Shown here: positions 8,098 through 17,285 of the stretch, piece by piece
Numbering within the stretch: the stretch's first letter is position 1
Layout: each line of letters opens with the position of its first letter
Origin: Amaricoccus sp003258405
GTDB lineage: Bacteria; Pseudomonadota; Alphaproteobacteria; Rhodobacterales; Rhodobacteraceae
Direction: 5' to 3'
Assembly (NCBI RefSeq): GCF_043226085.1
Contig: NZ_CP171226.1
Span: 186,001-250,000 of the forward strand
Length of the DNA: 64,000 nt
Notes under the pieces: generated by a model
What the model was told of the DNA's origin: nothing
The model's input: only the letters and a program-made list of their open reading frames with translations
Database searches by the model: none
Program-made: the position numbers and the translations under genes

Positions 8098-9747
8098 ATG
8101 CGCCCGGCCCTGATCCTTCTGCCCGCCGTCCTTCTTGCCGGACCCGGCCTTGCGCAGGATCTCACAAGCACGGTTCTGAAGAACCGCACGGCCTACATCC
8201 CGCCGCAATGCTACACGGAGACCGAGGATGCCGCCGCCGGCCGGGCCTACAATCCCTGCTACACCTGTCACGTCCGGGGGCGGGCCCCGAATTACGTCAA
8301 CGACAGCGATCTCCAGCTCGACTACGCCTTTCCGGCGCCTGCGCTCGAAAACCCGTGGACCAATCTCTTCGTGGACCGGAGCGCGGCCATCGCCGCAACG
8401 CGCGATGCCGAGATCGACGCCTACGTTGCGGAGGACAACTATTTCGACGCGGACGGCGGCATCACGCTCGCGCGCAGGCTCGCCGATCTGCCCCCCGAAT
8501 GGGACTACGAGAAGGACGGCGCCTGGGCGGGATACATTCCCGACAGCTACTTCCGTTTCGATGACGAGGGCTTCGACCATGCGCCCGACGGCACGCCGAC
8601 GGGCTGGCGCGCCTTTGCCTACATGCCGCTGCCCTCGACCTTCTGGCCTGCCAACGGCTCGACCGACGATGTGCTGATCCGTCTGCCGGAGATCTACCGG
8701 CAGGATGCCGCGGGCACCTATGACCCCGAGATCTACAAGATCAACCTCGCGATCGCCGAAGCGCTCATCAAGCGCGAGGACGTGGCGATCGATCCGGCGG
8801 ACGAACGCCGGCTCGGGCTCGATCTTGACAAGGACGGAACGCTCGGCACTGCGCGGCAGATCACCTACGCCTGGGCGCCGCTCGAGGGGATCGAGATGTC
8901 CTGGGCGGGTGCCGCGCAGGCGGCGCAGGTTGCGGGCAAGGCGCCGCTCGCGGCCGGACTCTTCCCGCTCGAGACCGAATTCCTGCACACGGTGCGCTAT
9001 ATCGATGTCGCGTCCGGCACGGTGAGCCTCGCTCCCCGGATCAAGGAAGTCCGCTACGGCCGCAAGACGCGCTGGCAGACCTATGCCGATCTGGAGGATG
9101 GCGCGCTGGCCGAGGCCAAGGAGACCGTGGCCTTCCCCGACCGCACGGCGCAGTTCTTCGGCAATCTCGAGACCGGCCTCGGCAACGGCGCGGGCTGGCG
9201 CTACCAGGGTTTCATCGAGGATGCCGATGGCGCGCTCCGGCCGCAGACTTTCGAGGAAACGGTCTTCTGCATGGGCTGTCATGGCGGGGTCGGCGTGACC
9301 GATGATTCCGCCTTTGCCTTCCCGCGCAAGTTCGCCGCAGAGACCACCCATGCGCGCAGCTGGTATCACTGGAGCCAGAAGAGCCTCACGGGCACGCCGG
9401 ACCAGCTCCGCTCGGACGGGCGGCGCGAGATCCTGTTCTATCTGGCCGAGGCCGGGGCGGGCGACGAATTCCGCAGCAATGACGAGATCATGTCGCGGGC
9501 CTTCACGCCCGGGGGCGAGATCGATCCGGCCTTTGCCGAGGCGGTCGAGAAGGATGTGACCGTTGCGCTTTACCCCTCGGCGGAGCGGGCGCGCGCGCTC
9601 AATGTGGCGTATCGCGAGATCGTCCGGGAACAGAGCTACACCGAAGGGCGCGACGCGGTGATCCGGCCTGCCCGCAACGTGCATGAGCGTGCGGAGCAGG
9701 ATGCCCCGACAGGCGTCGCCAGGCCCGTCGCGGCGACGCACTGGTAG
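8098..9747 (+). CDS. Exported protein with two c-type haem motifs (unknown family)
   Basis: 549 aa. A Sec signal peptide ends at about residue 19 (GPGLAQ). Two haem-c attachment motifs are visible: CYTCH at 54-58 and CMGCH at 391-395, so a periplasmic dihaem protein is likely. The intervening sequence is rich in Trp, Asp and Tyr and I do not recognise a catalytic domain. The ATG at 8098 has GGAG 10 bases upstream; an in-frame ATG at 8068 would give a non-signal extension. It follows the PhoX-like gene and precedes the nos operon, all on the plus strand. An electron-transfer or sensing role is only a guess. No distal methionine ligand can be assigned. Confidence 0.75.
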   Translation: MRPALILLPAVLLAGPGLAQDLTSTVLKNRTAYIPPQCYTETEDAAAGRAYNPCYTCHVRGRAPNYVNDSDLQLDYAFPAPALENPWTNLFVDRSAAIAATRDAEIDAYVAEDNYFDADGGITLARRLADLPPEWDYEKDGAWAGYIPDSYFRFDDEGFDHAPDGTPTGWRAFAYMPLPSTFWPANGSTDDVLIRLPEIYRQDAAGTYDPEIYKINLAIAEALIKREDVAIDPADERRLGLDLDKDGTLGTARQITYAWAPLEGIEMSWAGAAQAAQVAGKAPLAAGLFPLETEFLHTVRYIDVASGTVSLAPRIKEVRYGRKTRWQTYADLEDGALAEAKETVAFPDRTAQFFGNLETGLGNGAGWRYQGFIEDADGALRPQTFEETVFCMGCHGGVGVTDDSAFAFPRKFAAETTHARSWYHWSQKSLTGTPDQLRSDGRREILFYLAEAGAGDEFRSNDEIMSRAFTPGGEIDPAFAEAVEKDVTVALYPSAERARALNVAYREIVREQSYTEGRDAVIRPARNVHERAEQDAPTGVARPVAATHW

Positions 9748-10094
9748 CCACCATCCGCCACCGAGCCCTGGCGCCGATGTGTTGCCATGAGCGGCGCAGC
9801 GTGGTCCTGCAACACGCCGGGCTGGCGGGGCCCCCCGGCTCAGAGACCGCGAAGAGGCTGACCGGAACCGGTTCGCGCCTGAACCACCTGACGCATCTGC
9901 GGCCGGTTTCACAGCGTGGCACTGTGAGCGGGACCCGTTCGCGACCGGCGCACTGACGCTGGCCCGGATCCGCGGAGGCGGGTCTCCGGAAGTTTGCGCT
10001 ACGACAACGTTTGTCTTTTCGTTTTTAAATATCCCCGCATGCAGCGTTCTGCATGTCGCCAGGACGGATCATCCGCCTCGAGCGAGAACAGACT
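9748..10094 (+). other. Spacer upstream of nosR
   Basis: No gene is supported here. Notable structure: GGTTC-N6-GAACC near 9864-9879, and TCACAG-N7-CTGTGA at 9909-9927, which could be a hairpin or a CRP-like palindrome. The AT-rich last 100 bases hold the FNR/NnrR-type site and likely nosR promoter listed separately. Confidence 0.5.
9994..10032 (+). promoter_or_regulatory. FNR/NnrR-type site and promoter of the nos operon
   Basis: TTGCGCTACGACAA at 9994-10007 fits TTG-N8-CAA, with a left half identical to the NnrR/Dnr consensus TTGCG. An AT-rich -10-like TTAAAT/AAATAT follows at 10025-10032. The spacing fits a class II activated promoter with the start near 10040. CRP/FNR-superfamily regulators (FnrL, NnrR, Dnr) control nos operons in denitrifiers in response to low oxygen and NO. 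Which one acts here is unknown. Confidence 0.65.
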
Positions 10095-12362
10095 ATGGGA
10101 TACTTACATTCTATAAGAAGAATGTATTCGTTTCTTCGGAACTGGATCACATACGGCATTTCCTGTGCTTGCTGGCTGATCTTCGCGTTGTTCTTCCTGA
10201 TCTCCGCTCCGGTCCAAGCCGACAGCATCCTTCAGAGCTACCTGCCGGATCTCGATCCCGCAGCACTCGTGCCTGGCGCCGATGCCCTCGGTCCGGTGCG
10301 CGATGACATTGCCGTTGCTCCGGCACTGAGGAACGGCACGCGGGTGGGATGGGTCTTTCTTACCTCAGACTGGGTGCCCACCACAGGATACTCCGGCAAG
10401 CCGATCCACATTGCCGCGGGCGTATCGGACGCGGCGATGATCACCGGCGTCACCCTTGTAAAGCACTCCGAGCCGATCGTGCTGGTCGGCATCCCCGAAG
10501 CCCGCATCCGCGCGGTGACCGAAAAATACGCCGGGCTCGATCTGCGCCAGGCGGAGGAAAGCCATACCGCCGAGGATGTCGACATCGTCTCGGGGGCGAC
10601 CGTCACGATCATGGTGATCGACGATTCCATCCTGAGGGCGGGGATCAAGGTCTCCCGCGCGCTCGGCCTCGGCGGCTTCACCGAACCCGCAGCCACAGGC
10701 CCGCGACGGGAGGTCGACCGCACGGCCGGTGAGATCACCGACTGGGCAACGCTGGCAGGCAACGGTGCGCTCCGGCATTTCCTGCTCGACGTTGATGCCG
10801 TCAACGCCGATTTTGCCGCACTTGGCGATCCCCGCACGGAAAAGGAAGCCGAGCCCGCACCGGGCTCGGATGCCTATGTCGATCTCTGGGTCGCACTCGT
10901 AAGCCAGCCCGCCATCGGCAAGAGTCTCCTCGGGGAAAGCGCCTACGCCAATCTGTCCGCGAGGCTCGAACCCGGTGACGAGGCGATCGCAGTCTTCGGC
11001 GCAGGGCGCTGGTCCTTCAAGGGATCCGGTTATGTGCGCGGCGGCATTTTCGACCGCATCCAGGTCATTCAGGGCGAGATCTCCCATCGCTTTCGCGACA
11101 AGGAGCATTCCCGGCTCGTGAGGGTGGCGGCGGATGGCGCGCCACATCTCACCGAGATGGACCTCTTCGTGATCCCGGCGGCCGCAGGTTTCGACCCCGC
11201 CGCGCCCTGGCGACTCCAGATTCTGGTTCACCGCCCCGTCGGCCCGATCGAGAAGGTCTTCCGCACCTACGAGATCGCCTATGACCTGCCGGGCGTCTAT
11301 ACACGCGAGATCGCCCCGCCGCCCGCCGCCGAACCTGCAGCGCAGAGCGCAGTACCTGCCACCGCGGGGGCGGAGCGCAACGCGCTCTGGGAACGGATCT
11401 GGCAGGCGAAGCAGCCGCAGCTTGTCGCGATCTCGGCCGCGCTCGCGGTTCTCTCGCTCATCTTCTTCTTCCAGCAGTTCGCCACGCGCAACGCGCGCGC
11501 CTTCGCCTGGATCCGCACGGCCTATCTCGTCTTCACGCTGGTCTATGTCGGCTGGTACGCGAACGCCCAGCTCTCGGTCGTGAACGTGCTCGCGGTCTTC
11601 TCCGCCATGTTCAGCGATTTCCGCTGGGAAACCTTCCTGATGGATCCGCTGATCTTTCTGCTCTGGTTCGCGGTGGCGGCGGCACTGCTCTTCTGGGGCA
11701 GGGGGGCCTATTGCGGCTGGCTCTGCCCGTTCGGCGCGCTGCAGGAGCTCTCGAACAAGCTCGCCCGTCTCGTTCGCCTGCCACAGGTCGATCTGCCCTG
11801 GGGGCTGCATGAACGCCTCTGGGCGCTGAAATACGTGCTCTTCCTCGGGCTATTCGGCATGTCGCTCTACTCCCTCGACATGGCCGAACACTATGCCGAG
11901 GTCGAGCCCTTCAAGACGGCGATCATCCTCAAGTTCGCGCGGCCGCTGCCCTATGTGCTCTTCGCCCTCGCGATGCTGCTGCCCGGCCTCTTCATCGAGC
12001 GCTTCTATTGCCGCTATGTCTGCCCGCTCGGCGGCGGGCTCGCGATCCCCGCCCGGCTGCACATGTTCCGCTGGCTGAAGCGCTATCGCGAATGCGGCAA
12101 TCCCTGCCAGCGCTGTGCCGCCGACTGCCCGGTCGATGCGATCCATCCGACCGGCGAGATCAACCCCAACGAATGCATCTCCTGCCTGAACTGCCAGGTC
12201 CTCTATCAGGACCATGCCCGCTGTCCCGTCGTCATCGCGAAGGACCGCCGCAGGGATCGGGATGCCCGTGCGGCCGCCGAGCTCGCAGCCAAGACACCCG
12301 CCCGCGACCTGGGCGGTCATCCGAATGCCAAGTCCAGACCGGAAAAGGAGGCTCTGTCATGA
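10095..12362 (+). CDS. nosR: NosR, membrane flavoprotein and Fe-S protein for N2O reduction
   Basis: About 755 aa from the ATG at 10095. A periplasmic FMN-binding domain includes SGATVTIMVIDDS, where FMN is attached to a Thr in relatives. Several membrane helices follow, with the CxxxCP-type motifs YCGWLCPFG and YCRYVCPLG. The cytoplasmic tail carries two ferredoxin-like Cys clusters (CGNPCQRCAADCPVDAI and CISCLNCQVLYQDHARC). NosR feeds electrons to NosZ and is needed for nos expression or activity. I prefer 10095 because an ATG at 10053 would leave only about 10 bases of leader after the inferred promoter. Its stop overlaps the nosZ ATG (ATGA). Confidence 0.95.
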   Translation: MGYLHSIRRMYSFLRNWITYGISCACWLIFALFFLISAPVQADSILQSYLPDLDPAALVPGADALGPVRDDIAVAPALRNGTRVGWVFLTSDWVPTTGYSGKPIHIAAGVSDAAMITGVTLVKHSEPIVLVGIPEARIRAVTEKYAGLDLRQAEESHTAEDVDIVSGATVTIMVIDDSILRAGIKVSRALGLGGFTEPAATGPRREVDRTAGEITDWATLAGNGALRHFLLDVDAVNADFAALGDPRTEKEAEPAPGSDAYVDLWVALVSQPAIGKSLLGESAYANLSARLEPGDEAIAVFGAGRWSFKGSGYVRGGIFDRIQVIQGEISHRFRDKEHSRLVRVAADGAPHLTEMDLFVIPAAAGFDPAAPWRLQILVHRPVGPIEKVFRTYEIAYDLPGVYTREIAPPPAAEPAAQSAVPATAGAERNALWERIWQAKQPQLVAISAALAVLSLIFFFQQFATRNARAFAWIRTAYLVFTLVYVGWYANAQLSVVNVLAVFSAMFSDFRWETFLMDPLIFLLWFAVAAALLFWGRGAYCGWLCPFGALQELSNKLARLVRLPQVDLPWGLHERLWALKYVLFLGLFGMSLYSLDMAEHYAEVEPFKTAIILKFARPLPYVLFALAMLLPGLFIERFYCRYVCPLGGGLAIPARLHMFRWLKRYRECGNPCQRCAADCPVDAIHPTGEINPNECISCLNCQVLYQDHARCPVVIAKDRRRDRDARAAAELAAKTPARDLGGHPNAKSRPEKEALS

Positions 12363-14281
12363 GCGACGGGAAGGAAAACCAACAGGAAAAGGCGAACCTC
12401 ACGCGCAGGGGGCTGTTCTCGGGAACGGCCGGCGCCGCGCTCACGGCAGGTGTCGTTGGCGCCGGCGGGCTCGCGGGCCTCGTCGGAACACCACGGCCCG
12501 CGCGGGCCCAGACCACCCCGACGGAGCTGAAGCCGGGGGAGCTCGACAGCTACTACGGCTTCTGGTCCTCAGGCCAGTGCGGCGAGATGCGCATTCTCGG
12601 CATTCCCTCCATGCGCGAGCTCATGCGCGTGCCGGTCTTCAACCGCTGCTCCGCAACGGGATGGGGCTCCACCAACGAGAGCCTCAAGATCCTGACCGAA
12701 GGACTGCTGCCGGAAACCAGGGATTTTCTCGCCAAGCGCGGGATGAAGACCTACGAGAACGGCGACCTGCACCACCCGCACATGTCCTTCACCGAAGGCA
12801 CCTATGACGGGCGCTATATCTTCATGAACGACAAGGCCAACACCCGCGTGGCCCGCGTCCGCTGCGACATCATGAAGTGCGACAAGATCATCGAGATCCC
12901 GAACACGTCCGACATCCATGGCCTGCGCCCGCAGAAATGGCCGCGCACGGGGTATGTCTTTGCCAATGGCGAACACCGGATCCCGCTGCCCAATGACGGC
13001 ATGGTGCTCGACGAGCCCGGCAAATACGTCTCGCTCTTCACCGCGATCGACGGCGATACGATGGAAATCGCATGGCAGGTGATCGTGGATGGAAACCTCG
13101 ACAACTGCGATGCGGATTACGAGGGCAAGTATGCCTTCTCGACCTGCTACAATTCCGAGGGCGGCGTGACGCTCGCAGAAATGACCGCGAACGAGCAGGA
13201 CTGGGCCGTCGTCTTCAACATCAAGCGGATCGAGGAAGGCATCGCCAGCGGCGATTTCAAGGAATACCAGGGGGTGAAGGTCGTCGATGGTCGGCACGGC
13301 TCGCCCTACACCGCCTATATCCCGGTCTCGAATAGCCCGCATGGCTGCAACATGGCGCCCGACAAGGTGCATCTCTGTATCAACGGCAAACTCTCGCCCA
13401 CGGTGACTGTAATCGACGTCACGAAACTCGATGCGGTCTTCGACGGCGGCGAGCCCCGCAGCGCCGTCGTTGCCGAGCCGGAACTGGGCCTCGGACCGCT
13501 TCATACCGCCTTCGACGGCAGGGGATTTGCCTACACGACCCTCTTCCTCGACAGCCAGGTCGTGAAATGGGACATGGCCAAGGCGATCGAGAAGTTCAAC
13601 GGCGCCGATGCCGATCCGATCGTCGAGAAGATCGACGTGCAGTACCAGCCCGGCCACAACCACACGACGATGGGCGAGACGCTCGAAGCCGACGGGCAGT
13701 TCCTCATCTCGCTCAACAAGTTCTCGAAGGATCGTTATCTCAACGTCGGCCCCCTCAAGCCCGAGAACGAGCAGCTCATCGTCATCTCCGGCGACAAGAT
13801 GGACCTGGTGCACGACGGCCCGACCTTCGCCGAGCCGCATGACTGCATCCTCGTGCGCGCCGACAAGGTCAATCCGGCCTCGATCTACACCCGCGACGAT
13901 CCGATGTGGGAAGACGCCCGGTTGCAGGCCGAGAAGGACGGCGTTGACCTCGACTGGGGAGAAGATGTCATCCGCGACGGCAACAAGGTGCGCGTTTACA
14001 TGCATTCAGTGGCACCCACGTTCAGCCTCGAGAAGTTCGAGGTGAACCAGGGCGATGAGGTGACGATCTACATCACCAACATGGATGATGTGGACGATCT
14101 GACCCACGGGTTCACGCTCGGAAACCACGGCATCGCGATGGAGATCAGCCCGCAGGCGACGGCTTCCGTGACCTTCACGGCCGACCGGCCCGGCGTGCAC
14201 TGGTACTACTGCCAGTGGTTCTGCCATGCGCTCCACATGGAGATGCGCGGACGGATGCTCGTACATCCGACCGCAGCCTGA
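12359..14281 (+). CDS. nosZ: Nitrous oxide reductase, clade I (Tat-exported)
   Basis: 640 aa periplasmic enzyme that reduces N2O to N2. The N-terminus has a twin-arginine signal (LTRRGLFSGTAG), which marks clade I. The seven-bladed propeller holds the CuZ histidines, seen in DIHGLRPQ, PHGCNM, LGPLHTAF, PGHNHTTMG and EPHDCI. The C-terminal cupredoxin domain carries the CuA ligands C618, W620, C622, H626 and M629. GGAAAAGGAG precedes the start, which overlaps nosR. Length and all copper ligands look intact, so the enzyme should be functional given the maturation genes downstream. Confidence 0.98.
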   Translation: MSDGKENQQEKANLTRRGLFSGTAGAALTAGVVGAGGLAGLVGTPRPARAQTTPTELKPGELDSYYGFWSSGQCGEMRILGIPSMRELMRVPVFNRCSATGWGSTNESLKILTEGLLPETRDFLAKRGMKTYENGDLHHPHMSFTEGTYDGRYIFMNDKANTRVARVRCDIMKCDKIIEIPNTSDIHGLRPQKWPRTGYVFANGEHRIPLPNDGMVLDEPGKYVSLFTAIDGDTMEIAWQVIVDGNLDNCDADYEGKYAFSTCYNSEGGVTLAEMTANEQDWAVVFNIKRIEEGIASGDFKEYQGVKVVDGRHGSPYTAYIPVSNSPHGCNMAPDKVHLCINGKLSPTVTVIDVTKLDAVFDGGEPRSAVVAEPELGLGPLHTAFDGRGFAYTTLFLDSQVVKWDMAKAIEKFNGADADPIVEKIDVQYQPGHNHTTMGETLEADGQFLISLNKFSKDRYLNVGPLKPENEQLIVISGDKMDLVHDGPTFAEPHDCILVRADKVNPASIYTRDDPMWEDARLQAEKDGVDLDWGEDVIRDGNKVRVYMHSVAPTFSLEKFEVNQGDEVTIYITNMDDVDDLTHGFTLGNHGIAMEISPQATASVTFTADRPGVHWYYCQWFCHALHMEMRGRMLVHPTAA

Positions 14282-14296
14282 GAGCGGGTTTAGGGG

Positions 14297-15556
14297 ATGC
14301 GCTTCCGGGTTCTGCTCCTCGCCGCGCTGGCGATGCTGCTGCCGCTCTTCGCGGAGGCCGGCACCCTGCGCGTCGCGGCGGAGCCCGGGGCGCTTGCCGC
14401 GGCAATCCGCGAGGCCCGGCCGGGCGATACGCTTCTTCTCGCCAAGGGCACCCATGCCGGGCCGGTCACGATCAAGAAGCCCCTCGTCCTCGCGGGCGAG
14501 GCCGGCGCCCGGATCAACGGGCCGGGAGAAGGCACGGTCATCGCGGTGCGGGCGCCCGGCGTCACGATCCGGGGGCTTGCGATCAGCGGCTCGGGCCTGC
14601 GCCTCGACCGGCTCGATGCGGGGATCGCGCTTGATGCAGCCGCCGCCGATGCCGTGATCGAAGGCAATCGGCTCGAAGGCAACCTGATCGGGATCGACGT
14701 CCAGGGCGCGCCCGACGCCACCCTGCGTGGCAACGTGATCCGCGGCCGTGACGATCTTCGCGTGCCGGAGCGAGGGCCGGGCATCTACGTCTGGAACGCG
14801 CCGGGCCTGCTCGTGGAAGGCAACGACATCGCACTCGGGCGCGACGGCATCTTCATCACCACTTCCGATGTCGCCGTCTATCGCGGCAATCGCTTCAGCG
14901 ATCTCCGCTACGCCTTCCACTCCATGTATGCCAACCGCATCGAGGTGCTCGACAACGTCTCGGTCGGCAACGAGATCGGTTATGCCTTCATGTATTCGAC
15001 GCGGGTCATCGCGCGCGGCAATATCTCGCAGGGCGACCGCAGCCACGGCATCTTCATGAATTTCGCCAACCGCTCGGAAATCGAGCAGAACGCCGTTATC
15101 GACGGCGGCGAGAAATGCCTCTTCGTCTACAACGCCAATCGCAACAGCTTTCGCGGCAACCGCTTCGAGGGGTGCGACATCGGCATCCATTTCACCGCAG
15201 GCTCGGAAGGCAACGTGCTGACCCGCAACGCCTTCGCAAACAACCGGACACAGGTGAAGTATGTCGGCTCGCGCTGGCTCGAATGGTCAGAGGACGGCAC
15301 CGGAAACTACTGGTCCGATCACGTCGCCTTCGATCTCGATGCCGACAACCGCGCCGACAGCCCCTACCGGCCGAATGACGCCGTCGACCAGGTCGTCTGG
15401 CGCCAGCCGATGGCGAAACTCCTGCTCGGCGCACCGGCGCTGCAGTTGGTCCGCTGGTCGCAGTCACGGTTTCCCGGCCTGCTGCCCGGCGGCGTGGCAG
15501 ACAGCTTTCCCCTTCTGGATCCCGGGGCCGCCGGCCCGGCCGGAGCTCCGTCATGA
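14297..15556 (+). CDS. nosD: NosD, periplasmic copper-site maturation protein
   Basis: 419 aa with a Sec signal peptide (cleavage near residue 21, FAEAG) and a right-handed beta-helix made of repeated turns such as VIEGNRLEGNLIGIDVQG and RGNRFEGCDIGIHF (CASH/carbohydrate-binding type repeats). NosD works with the NosFY ABC transporter in assembling the CuZ centre of NosZ. It starts 15 bases after nosZ and its stop overlaps the nosF start by 4 bases. The family assignment is secure from fold, length and position. Confidence 0.95.
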   Translation: MRFRVLLLAALAMLLPLFAEAGTLRVAAEPGALAAAIREARPGDTLLLAKGTHAGPVTIKKPLVLAGEAGARINGPGEGTVIAVRAPGVTIRGLAISGSGLRLDRLDAGIALDAAAADAVIEGNRLEGNLIGIDVQGAPDATLRGNVIRGRDDLRVPERGPGIYVWNAPGLLVEGNDIALGRDGIFITTSDVAVYRGNRFSDLRYAFHSMYANRIEVLDNVSVGNEIGYAFMYSTRVIARGNISQGDRSHGIFMNFANRSEIEQNAVIDGGEKCLFVYNANRNSFRGNRFEGCDIGIHFTAGSEGNVLTRNAFANNRTQVKYVGSRWLEWSEDGTGNYWSDHVAFDLDADNRADSPYRPNDAVDQVVWRQPMAKLLLGAPALQLVRWSQSRFPGLLPGGVADSFPLLDPGAAGPAGAPS

Positions 15557-16452
15557 CAGCCATGCTCGAAACCCGCGCCCTGACCGTCCGCTATGGGCGC
15601 CACACCGCGATTACGGGAGTGGATCTTGCCGTGGTCAATGGCGAGCGGCTTGCGCTCCTCGGTCACAACGGGGCGGGAAAATCCACGCTTTTCAAAGCGG
15701 TGCTCGGCTTCATTACGCCAGCTTCCGGCACGATCTCCATCGCCGGTCACGCTCCCGGAGACAGAGGCGCGCGGTGCGCCGTGAGCTACCTTCCGGAAAA
15801 CGTCGCGTTTCATGGCGCGCTGACGGGCCGGGAGATCCTGCGGCATTTTGCCCGGCTCCGGGGCGAGCGCGCCACGGTCGCAGACCCGCTTCTCGAAAAG
15901 GTTGGCCTCGCCCATGCCGCGGAGCGCGCAGTCGGCACCTGGTCGAAGGGAATGCGCCAACGGCTTGGCCTCGCGCAGGCGCTCATCGGCGCGCCGCAGC
16001 TTCTGCTGCTCGACGAACCGACCTCGGGCCTCGATCCGGTGTCGCGGCGCGACTTCTACGCGCTGGTCGACGAGGTTGCGGCCCGAGGCGCCGCGGTGGT
16101 GCTTTCCTCGCACGGGCTCGAGGAAGTCCAGAACCGCACCGATCGTGTGGCGATCCTCTCGAACGGGCGTCTCGTTGCGGACGGTGCCCTTGCGGCCCTT
16201 GCCGCCGAAGCCGCGCTTCAGGCGCAGATCCGGGTCACCGCGCGACAGGGCGAGGCAGATGCACTTCAGGGGCGCATTGGCGGCAGGCGCTGCAACGGTA
16301 TCGCCGTGGAGGTGAGCTGCCCTGTTCCCGACAAGTTCGAACTCGTCCGGCGGCTCGCGTCTGACGAGGCGGTGCGCGACATAGATGTCCGGCTGCCAAC
16401 GCTCGATGACGTCTACCGGCATTTCTCGGAACGGGGGAGGACAGAAGAATGA
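15553..16452 (+). CDS. nosF: NosF, ABC transporter ATPase for NosZ maturation
   Basis: 299 aa. Walker A is GHNGAGKST at about residues 36-44, the ABC signature is WSKGMRQRL and Walker B is LLLLDEPTSGLD, followed by an H-loop in SSHGLEE. It couples ATP hydrolysis to the NosY membrane subunit and NosD, delivering sulphur and/or enabling copper loading of CuZ. It overlaps nosD at the start and nosY at the end, so the three are translationally coupled. Confidence 0.95.
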   Translation: MTAMLETRALTVRYGRHTAITGVDLAVVNGERLALLGHNGAGKSTLFKAVLGFITPASGTISIAGHAPGDRGARCAVSYLPENVAFHGALTGREILRHFARLRGERATVADPLLEKVGLAHAAERAVGTWSKGMRQRLGLAQALIGAPQLLLLDEPTSGLDPVSRRDFYALVDEVAARGAAVVLSSHGLEEVQNRTDRVAILSNGRLVADGALAALAAEAALQAQIRVTARQGEADALQGRIGGRRCNGIAVEVSCPVPDKFELVRRLASDEAVRDIDVRLPTLDDVYRHFSERGRTEE

Positions 16453-17285
16453 GCGCCGTCGTCCGCATCGCCGCGACCACATTGCAGGAGATCCGTATTG
16501 CCCGGCGCAACCGATGGGCGATCCTCGCAACCCTGCTCCTGACCGCCTTCTCGCTCTCGCTCGCACTTTTCGCCGCCGGCCAGTCTGGTCAGGTGAAAGC
16601 CGATACGCTGACCCTGACCGCCGCGAGCCTCGCGACACTCTCGGTCTATCTCATCCCGCTGATCGCGCTCCTCATCTCGTATGATGCCTTCTCGGGCGAG
16701 ATGGAACGCGGCACGCTGGCGCTCGCTTTGGCGACACCGCTCACACGGAGCGAACTCTGTCTTGCCAAGTTCCTCGCTCAGATCGCGGTGGTCGGGGGAG
16801 CAATCCTCGTGGGCTATGGCGTTGCGGCGCTTGCCGTTGCCCTGCCGGCGCGCGGCGCCACCGCCGCAGGCTTAGCTGCCTGGATGCGCCTCACCGCAAC
16901 GAGCCTGCTGCTCGGCGCAGTCTTCGTCAGCCTCGGCATCTTTATTTCCGCCCTTGCCCGGCGCACCGGCACCTCGGCGGCCCTTGCCGTCGGCCTCTGG
17001 CTCCTGCTGGTCGTTCTCTACGATATCGCGCTGCTCGGAGCGCTCGTCGCGGGCGGTGACGGCCTCTTCGCGACCCGGATCTTCCCATGGCTCGTGCTCG
17101 CCAACCCGGCCGACGCGTTTCGTCTCTTCAATCTCGTCCTGCTCGACAGCGCGCCTGTCGCCGGGCTCGACGGGCTGGCCCGAAATCTGCCCGTGCCGCC
17201 CACGGCCGTGCTGGCAATTCTGATCGGCTGGTTGCTCGCCGCGGTTGCCGGCGGCATCGCGGCGGCCCGGAGGCTCAAGCCATGA
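16449..17285 (+). CDS. nosY: NosY, ABC-2 type membrane subunit for NosZ maturation
   Basis: 278 aa with six hydrophobic segments and the conserved cytoplasmic FSGEMERGTLALALATPLTR segment near residue 80, typical of ABC-2 permeases of the NosY type. It pairs with NosF and contacts NosD. The ATG overlaps the nosF stop (ATGA) and the stop overlaps the nosL ATG in the same way. Confidence 0.95.
   Translation: MSAVVRIAATTLQEIRIARRNRWAILATLLLTAFSLSLALFAAGQSGQVKADTLTLTAASLATLSVYLIPLIALLISYDAFSGEMERGTLALALATPLTRSELCLAKFLAQIAVVGGAILVGYGVAALAVALPARGATAAGLAAWMRLTATSLLLGAVFVSLGIFISALARRTGTSAALAVGLWLLLVVLYDIALLGALVAGGDGLFATRIFPWLVLANPADAFRLFNLVLLDSAPVAGLDGLARNLPVPPTAVLAILIGWLLAAVAGGIAAARRLKP

Noticed and set aside
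9909..9927. CRP site TCACAG-N7-CTGTGA
   Set aside because: Half-sites and spacing differ from TGTGA-N6-TCACA, and it sits too far from a promoter. Treated as a spacer inverted repeat.
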